Part shown: piece by piece, positions 5,854-8,510 of the stretch | Position numbering within the stretch: position 1 is the stretch's first letter | Layout of the letters: every line of letters starts with the position of its first letter | Assembly (NCBI GenBank): GCA_022865865.1 | Contig: JALHTN010000285.1 | Span: 1-8,510, forward strand | Length of the DNA: 8,510 bases | Direction of reading: 5' to 3' | Source of the DNA: Anaerolineales bacterium | GTDB lineage: Bacteria; Chloroflexota; Anaerolineae; Anaerolineales; UBA4823 | The notes under the pieces: model-generated | What the model saw: only the letters and a program-made list of their open reading frames with translations | What the model was told of the DNA's origin: nothing | The model's database searches: none | Program-made: the position numbers and the translations under genes

Positions 5854-6344
5854 TTTGAATACAACCGAATTTCAGCATACATTTTTGCCCATTCTTGAGG
5901 CAGGTCATTAATCGGTAAATCAAGTTCGAGCTGATCGACAGGTACGGCATGCAGTTCCCGCAGGAAGGCAGCCAACTGGGAGGCCATTTTTGCCAAGGCC
6001 TGCTGATCCTTAATCGATTGAAAGCGCGAGTGCCACAATGGCTCACCTTGTATTTTGTGGTAGCCCATGTAGACTTTGCCGACGGTTATTGTATTCCTGG
6101 AAAGGTAAACCGGGCGGGGGATCGCAAGGGGAAGCGTGCCTTGGAGCAGTTCAAGCAGGTCTACTTCCCGCCGCAGGGTTATCAAACCACCCTCGAACTT
6201 CGGAAAACGAAAGATGAGCTGGTCATTGATGATCAGCAAATCATTGTATTAACCCTCGTGACAGTTGAACGAGACGTCATGAATTGACAGGTCAGGGTAA
6301 TCTTCCTGGATGGATTGTAAATAGCGTTCCTGCAGGTCAGTCAT
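5832..6344 (-). pseudogene. APH-family phosphotransferase remnant: nonsense codon plus missing catalytic lobe
   Basis: The minus strand starts at ATG 6342-6344, overlapping the methyltransferase stop as ATGA, and reads 31 codons (MTDLQERYLQ ... FNCHEG). It then meets TAA at 6249-6251 and continues in the same frame as YNDLLIINDQLIFRFPKFEGG, LRREVDLLELLQG, IPRPVYLS, YMGYHKIQGEPLW and LAAFLRELHAVP. This is the N-lobe and hinge of an APH-type kinase (PF01636): FRFPK is the ATP-lysine strand, REVDLLELL the helix-C region. In relatives the residue at the stop is often Gln (G-Q-x-N-D), suggesting CAA to TAA. The frame ends after EWAKMYAEIRLY with a few foreign residues, about 170 codons of an expected 290-300. 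The HGD-type catalytic loop and DxD are absent, so no kinase activity is possible. Translation could restart at TTG 6237-6239, but only a non-catalytic fragment would form. It is unlike the intact kinase at 2338. Confidence 0.85.
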
Positions 6345-7252
6345 TTATCTTGTTGTTTAGGAGAAGCCAGCACAAAACGAAAATGTCCGATTATTTGGCC
6401 GATCAGTGATCCATCTTCTTTTAATAAAAATGTCCTCTCGATCTCTTCATTGTCCAGGTGATCAATCATTTGCAGCCCTCTTTGCTCTAAAAATGGTTCT
6501 ATTTCGCCTTGATCAATAGAAAACATGAGCTCCTCACTTGCATGCTGCTCCTTCATCGTTTGAGTAAATTCCTTTACGCCATAATAATCATTGATATTTT
6601 CTTCTGAAATTGAGATCGTGTAGTCAAATGCCAGCGTACTTTCAGGATGTGCAGCCTGACAGGCGAATTCCAGGGTCTTATCAACTGATTCAACTTCGAG
6701 ATAATAACTAACCCCTTCCCAGATAAACAGTGTTTTTTGCTGGTTATCATAGCCTGCTTTTTCCAGCACATCTTTTAATGATTCAAGATTGAAATTTATC
6801 GGCACGAATGTGACCACTTTTGGAATATCGATGCGCGCTTTATTCAGGCAGTTAATTTTTCTATCTTGGGTTGGGGAAATATCTAATTCGAAAATTCTCG
6901 TCCCGTGGTTCTATTTCACAAAACGATACGCTCTTGAATCGTATCCGGCACCAAGCAGCACAATTTGAGGGGTTTTGTCCTTTAGCGCATCCAAGAACAG
7001 CCGGTCAAAATAGGCTGTTCTTGCAATCATATATTCATTCAATCCTGGCAAAACACCATTTAGCCTATTTTTGGTGTTGGCTCTGATTTTATTATACTTA
7101 AGCAGAAATCTAAAATGAGCAGGTAAAAAATATTCAGCTAAATCGTCCGGGCCAAATTTTTCGTTTTTATAATCTTTGTTGGCAATGGTTCTACGCAGTG
7201 CGGCAAATAAGGCTGTTTCTGAAGGCTTTTGTTCTACGCTGTTGTTTGTCAT
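6341..7252 (-). pseudogene. LCMT-type class I SAM-dependent methyltransferase interrupted by one in-frame TAG
   Basis: Read through, this is a full-length (about 303 codons) methyltransferase of the leucine carboxyl methyltransferase/PPM family (PF04072, TIGR00027-like), which moves methyl groups from S-adenosylmethionine. The likely start is ATG 7250-7252 (MTNNSVEQKPSETALFAALRR); the frame is open to 7339, but the extra 29 residues look non-coding. Residues 77-90 are ARTAYFDRLFLDAL and 98-110 VLLGAGYDSRAYR is the SAM-binding loop. Codon 114 (6911-6913) is TAG. The same frame then resumes with GTRIFELDISPTQDRKI, ARIDIPKVVTFVPINF, the family's LFIWEGVSYYL, and a final IGHFRFVLAS. No frameshift is needed, so a single substitution explains the break. 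Two fragments of 113 and up to about 189 residues would result, splitting motif I from the rest. It could be a young pseudogene, a sequencing or assembly error, or readthrough. The TGA (6341-6343) overlaps the next gene's ATG. Confidence 0.85.
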
Positions 7253-7335
7253 CTTTGCACCAAATTTTTGGCTGTTAGGTTGCATTCCTGAAATTCTCAT
7301 ATCCAAAGCGCTGGTTGTTGAGCGCTTGATTCTTA

Positions 7336-8292
7336 TCAAACATCCTTCCTGAGAGCCGGGATCACCTCGCCAGCAATGCGCTCGAGCATACCATCATCGG
7401 TAATGTGCGGCAGTTGGTCGAATTCGGGAATGTGCTCATCACGCGTCCAATAGCCGAATACGAACTCGTTGATCCCAACCTCCCGGTAGCGGCCAACAAA
7501 TTCGTAAAAGGAGTCAAGTGAATCAAATGGCGTATCAGGTGTCCAGCCGACGGCAAGAGAGCGAGTTATTGTATTCGGTTCACGTCCCACTTGGCTGGCA
7601 AATTCGTTCAACATCTCGTTTCGCTGTTGTGTGATTTCGATTGCTTCACGGGATGATGAACCACCCGCTAAAGTGCTCCATGAATCGCCGTAGGTGGCTG
7701 CAATTTTGAGTGTTTTGGGTCCATGGGCAGCAATCGTGAGTGGTGGGCGTGGTTGTTGAATTGGAGCCGGGTGCATTTCAGCCGCGTTGATCTGGTAATA
7801 ATGACCTGGATACGTCGTAACCTCGCTGCGCAGCATGTGATCCACGATCTCAATGGTTTCATGGAAGCGGCCAACGCGTTCGCGAACGTCCCAAACCTTC
7901 ACACCTGTCATCCCGTGGCTGACGTCCAGCGCTGAAGTGGCTCCAATTCCTAGTTCCAGGCGACCTTGTGAAATATGGTCAACTGTCAGGGCTTGCCTGG
8001 CAAGTAAAGCCGGATTGCGGTAAATGATGTTTGTGACCAGCGTGCCCACCCGAATTGTGGTAGTTCGAGCTGCCAAAGCGGCCAGGAGTGTCCAACCATC
8101 AAACCAGGGTCCCTTCGATTGGTATGGGTTGACAAAGTGATCGACAACCCACGCGCTGTTAAACCCGAGCGTCTCGAAATGCTGCCACCGCTCAGCAATT
8201 TCGGGCCACGGGGTAAGCTGGGGAGTCCAGATACCAAAACGTATCTTCTCACCCTTAACCTCTCCCTTTGGGTTCATTTCTGATCCGTTCAT
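7336..8292 (-). CDS. LLM-class flavin-dependent oxidoreductase (luciferase-like, F420 or FMN)
   Basis: A 318-residue protein of the bacterial luciferase-like family (PF00296), a TIM-barrel that uses reduced FMN or coenzyme F420. Counting from the ATG at 8290-8292, it has IRFGIWTPQ (strand 1, about 17-25), WVVDHF (48-53), DGWTLLAALAARTTTIRVGTLV (65-86), RNPALLARQALTVDHISQGR (92-111) then LELGIGA (112-118), and PPLTIAAHGPKTLKIAATYGDSW (183-205). These are the usual cofactor-pocket stretches, and the pattern resembles the 'TIGR03560-like' F420-dependent group. The start is chosen for GGAGGG (8298-8303) 6 bases upstream. An in-frame ATG at 8305-8307 overlaps that site and is unlikely. It is the first gene of the minus-strand cluster; the methyltransferase begins 83 bp downstream. 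With its two followers broken, it may now work alone. The substrate is unknown. Confidence 0.93.
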   Translation of the reverse strand: MNGSEMNPKGEVKGEKIRFGIWTPQLTPWPEIAERWQHFETLGFNSAWVVDHFVNPYQSKGPWFDGWTLLAALAARTTTIRVGTLVTNIIYRNPALLARQALTVDHISQGRLELGIGATSALDVSHGMTGVKVWDVRERVGRFHETIEIVDHMLRSEVTTYPGHYYQINAAEMHPAPIQQPRPPLTIAAHGPKTLKIAATYGDSWSTLAGGSSSREAIEITQQRNEMLNEFASQVGREPNTITRSLAVGWTPDTPFDSLDSFYEFVGRYREVGINEFVFGYWTRDEHIPEFDQLPHITDDGMLERIAGEVIPALRKDV

Positions 8293-8358
8293 GACTTCCC
8301 TCCACATCAGGTGAACTATTTAATTCGTAAATTTCTTAATGGATTCTCTCTATTTGAA

Positions 8359-8364
8359 ATTATA
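8359..8364 (-). promoter_or_regulatory. Candidate -10 box of the oxidoreductase cluster
   Basis: The minus strand has a perfect TATAAT here, about 65 bases before the ATG, within GGTATATAATT, an 11-base string also found at the amidohydrolase promoter (273-283 on the plus strand). No good -35 box lies 16-18 bp upstream. Downstream, ATTTA-ATTCG-TAAAT (8319-8333) is a small inverted repeat containing a CGAAT core. A shared regulator is a speculation. Confidence 0.35.
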
Positions 8365-8409
8365 TACCCAAATATTGGCATTTTCCCGCTTCAGTACTGG
8401 CAAGGATAA

Positions 8410-8482
8410 TTACCGCAGAGCACACCAAGTCCGCAGAGATTATTTAACCCTTTCTCTGTGAACTCAGCGAACTCTGCGGTAA
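8410..8482. repeat. Large intergenic hairpin repeat of the 'ACCGCAGAG' type
   Basis: TTACCGCAGAG (8410-8420) pairs perfectly with CTCTGCGGTAA (8472-8482), and CGCAGAG (8432-8438) with CTCTGTG (8454-8460) with one G-T pair, around an AT-rich loop. Each arm carries its 7-8-base core twice, 18 bases apart. Hairpins built from CACAGAG/CGCAGAG cores are common dispersed intergenic repeats in many environmental bacteria, as I recall. It lies upstream of the oxidoreductase promoter, at the window end. It could end transcription from an upstream gene, or be a small mobile or miniature repeat. Confidence 0.65.
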
Positions 8483-8510
8483 AAATAACCACGTTTAGGT
8501 AGCAAAACCC

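Noticed and set aside
5949..6287. 112-codon plus-strand reading frame
   Set aside because: It is antisense to the APH-family remnant, whose family signature is clear; no ribosome site or recognisable domain.
6249..6913. Reassigned genetic code (TAA and TAG as sense)
   Set aside because: The amidohydrolase and CGNR genes end normally at TAA, so TAA is a stop here; independent mutations are simpler.
7253..7339. N-terminal extension of the methyltransferase to 7339
   Set aside because: The extra 29 residues are not family-like and would overlap the oxidoreductase end; MTNNSVEQKPSETA is the usual kind of start.
8293..8307. Upstream ATG (8305-8307) for the oxidoreductase
   Set aside because: It would place the GGAGGG ribosome site inside the coding region; the ATG at 8290-8292 is correctly spaced from it.

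Overview
This 8.5-kb window comes from a bacterium with AT-moderate DNA (by eye roughly 45% G+C), mostly good Shine-Dalgarno sites and sigma70-like promoters. The gene mix (CGNR zinc-finger regulator, EamA exporter, Amidohydrolase_3 enzyme, LCMT-type methyltransferase, luciferase-like oxidoreductase, APH-fold kinases) and an 'ACCGCAGAG' intergenic hairpin would suit an environmental Chloroflexota (Anaerolineae-like) genome. That placement is inference, not shown by the sequence.

Layout, left to right. (1) 1-113, minus: the first 37 codons of an Lrp/AsnC-family regulator, cut by the window edge. (2) 114-376: a divergent control region with several ACCGAAt/CGAATT-type half-sites, including a perfect 10-bp inverted repeat and a 12-bp palindrome just upstream of a TATAAT box. 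(3) 377-2011, plus: a complete Amidohydrolase_3 metal-dependent hydrolase, probably the regulator's target. (4) 2012-2337: gene-poor spacer with possible eroded minus-strand coding. (5) 2338-3345, plus: an intact APH-fold phosphotransferase starting at TTG. (6) 3493-4104, minus: a CGNR/ABATE regulator, divergent from (7) a two-gene plus-strand unit of an unrecognised 78-aa protein (4243-4479) and an EamA/DMT transporter (4522-5439). The shared promoter is bracketed by a GGTTAG/CTAACC inverted repeat. (8) 5470-8292, minus: a former operon read right to left. It holds an LLM-class flavin oxidoreductase (intact), an LCMT-type SAM methyltransferase (split by one in-frame TAG), an APH-type kinase (in-frame TAA at codon 32 and missing its catalytic C-lobe) and a DUF4440/SnoaL-like protein now joined directly to the kinase remnant. 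(9) 8308-8510: the oxidoreductase leader and a large hairpin repeat.

Two themes stand out. First, there are two self-contained 'regulator facing its target' modules (Lrp/amidohydrolase and CGNR/small protein-EamA), each with visible candidate operators. Second, a minus-strand operon is partly decaying, its middle two genes broken by precise, readable lesions while the outer two remain open. I see no RNA gene, CRISPR array, insertion sequence or complete mobile element. I found no clear evidence of a new multi-gene system. The least explained items are the 78-aa protein, the operator arrays and the two single-stop pseudogenes.
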